Source of the DNA: Mycobacterium sp. E3198
Lineage (GTDB): Bacteria > Actinomycetota > Actinomycetes > Mycobacteriales > Mycobacteriaceae
Length of the DNA: 54,163 nucleotides
Assembly (NCBI RefSeq): GCF_001667015.1
Contig: NZ_LZIS01000165.1
Span: 1 to 54,163, forward strand
Reading direction: 5' to 3'
Shown here: positions 53,416 through 54,163 of the stretch, one piece after another
Layout: each line of letters opens with the position of its first letter
How positions within the stretch are numbered: position 1 is the first letter of the stretch
Translations under genes and position numbers: made by a program
The notes under the pieces: generated by a model
Databases searched by the model: none
Told to the model about the DNA's origin: nothing
The model's input: only the letters and a program-made list of their open reading frames with translations

Positions 53416-54163
53416 TCAGGCGGGACAGTAGGTGTCGGTCCCGGGCAGCTTGCCGCCGCCCAGGTAGCCGATCAGCGGCGGGAGGGCACAGGGCGAATAG
53501 ATGCTGGCGCCGTGACCGATGCCCTGCCACATCACCCGCTTGCTGGCCGCGTTGGCGTTGATGATGGTGGCCGCCGTCTGGGCCACCCCCTCGGTGCCGA
53601 CGATCGGGTCGTTCTGCACGCCCGCCAACAGGACGTCGACCTTGAGGTTCTTCGGCGGGGCCGGCGGCGGAATCGTGGGCCAGTGCACGCATTTGACCAA
53701 GTTCAGCGCGGCGACGGTGCCGAACTGGGGATAGAGCTTGGCCCAGGCCACGACGAGCTCGCGCACCCGGTCGGGGGTGGGGCGGTTGATGGCGTCGCTG
53801 CAGGAGCTGACGAACTGGCCGTCCGAGTCGGTGACGGCGTACGCGTGGTTGATCAGGTTGTTCAGCTGGTTGGCGTCGCCGGAGCGGGCGGCGGCCAGCG
53901 CGTTGGCCAGGCTGGTGGTGGCGCCGACGCGGCCGCCGGACGGGAAGCCCAACGCGACCGTGATGGCGTTGGCGATCGCGGCCACCGGCGCGCCGCCGGG
54001 TCCCTTGCCGCCGCGCGCGTCGGCCAGCAGCGCGCTCACGGCGCCCTTCGGGTCGGGGCCCAGCGCGCAGTTGACGGCGACGCACTGCGCGGCGAAGGCG
54101 TCGAGCGCGGCCTGCTGGCCCTTGACCTGTTGCTCGGCGGCCGCCTCGGCGTTGACGCCCAGG
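53416..54163 (-). CDS. Secreted TAP-like alpha/beta hydrolase/peptidase, C-terminal part (Rv2672-like)
   Basis: 248 residues of the C-terminal part, open at the right window edge; Rv2672 is about 528 aa as I recall. The visible part includes the helical lid region (QQAALDAFAAQCVAVNCALGPDPKGAVSALLADARGG) and the TAP C-terminal domain with the catalytic Asp in VQNDPIVGTEGVAQ and His in QGIGHGASIY, plus several cysteines expected to form disulfides (SSCSDA, KCVHWP, SPCALPP, TYCPA). The Ser nucleophile and signal/lipobox would lie beyond the window. Probably exported tripeptidyl-peptidase-like enzyme. Confidence 0.88.
   Translation of the reverse strand, partial: LGVNAEAAAEQQVKGQQAALDAFAAQCVAVNCALGPDPKGAVSALLADARGGKGPGGAPVAAIANAITVALGFPSGGRVGATTSLANALAAARSGDANQLNNLINHAYAVTDSDGQFVSSCSDAINRPTPDRVRELVVAWAKLYPQFGTVAALNLVKCVHWPTIPPPAPPKNLKVDVLLAGVQNDPIVGTEGVAQTAATIINANAASKRVMWQGIGHGASIYSPCALPPLIGYLGGGKLPGTDTYCPA

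Overview
The window is high-GC actinobacterial chromosome. Gene content and order match a slow-growing Mycobacterium. Read from high to low coordinate it follows the M. tuberculosis H37Rv block from about Rv2672 to Rv2731. All H37Rv comparisons are from memory, not from a search. Protein identities look like a non-tuberculosis species, possibly of the M. avium or M. simiae type. I cannot fix the species.

Layout. 1-6.6 kb: DUF349 protein (partial), a membrane protein, an extradiol-dioxygenase-like protein, miaA, dapF, hflX. 6.6-10.4 kb: fadE20 behind a TetR-type palindrome, then an LGFP-repeat envelope protein; the TerC gene I expect here is missing. 10.4-13 kb: DNA-damage block lexA / chiZ / nrdR / nitrobindin, with an SOS box and a PafBC-type promoter. 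13-20 kb: PhzF, alpha/beta hydrolase, PAC2 protein, an extra trypsin-like lipoprotein, sthA, DUF4192 protein, ideR. 20-27 kb: sigB, small conserved genes, RidA, an extra SnoaL-like gene, sigA, ppgK. 27-33 kb: suhB, cei, DUF4193, DUF3093, dut, DUF3710, a hydrolase, an OB-fold protein, DUF3159. 33-42 kb: potassium-related block (ceoB, ceoC, KimA-like transporter), an RNA methyltransferase, a three-gene ABC exporter and a CPA1 antiporter where I expect arsA/arsB. 42-50.7 kb: dxs, rnd, DUF3000, echA15, then the haem operon hemE-hemY-hemQ-methyltransferase. 50.7-54.2 kb: a DUF559 gene between perfect inverted repeats, msrB, aftC and the 3' part of a secreted peptidase gene.

The genes are mostly core housekeeping: tRNA modification, lysine/peptidoglycan precursor supply, SOS response, iron and sigma-factor regulation, isoprenoid and haem synthesis, and arabinan synthesis. 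Many are packed in ATGA/GTGA overlaps. Eighteen genes have a TANNNT hexamer 6-8 nt before the start codon, the pattern of leaderless mycobacterial transcripts.

Most interesting non-core structures: (1) a 992-bp unit of a DUF559 gene bounded by perfect 33-bp inverted repeats, filling the gap between two convergent genes; (2) a nested palindrome between dxs and rnd flanked by an imperfect ~35-bp direct repeat of the rnd 3' end; (3) a decayed copy of the methyltransferase 3' end plus the exporter promoter, lying just after the exporter operon and in front of the antiporter. Together they suggest small-scale DNA insertion and duplication at gene ends in an otherwise conserved region.
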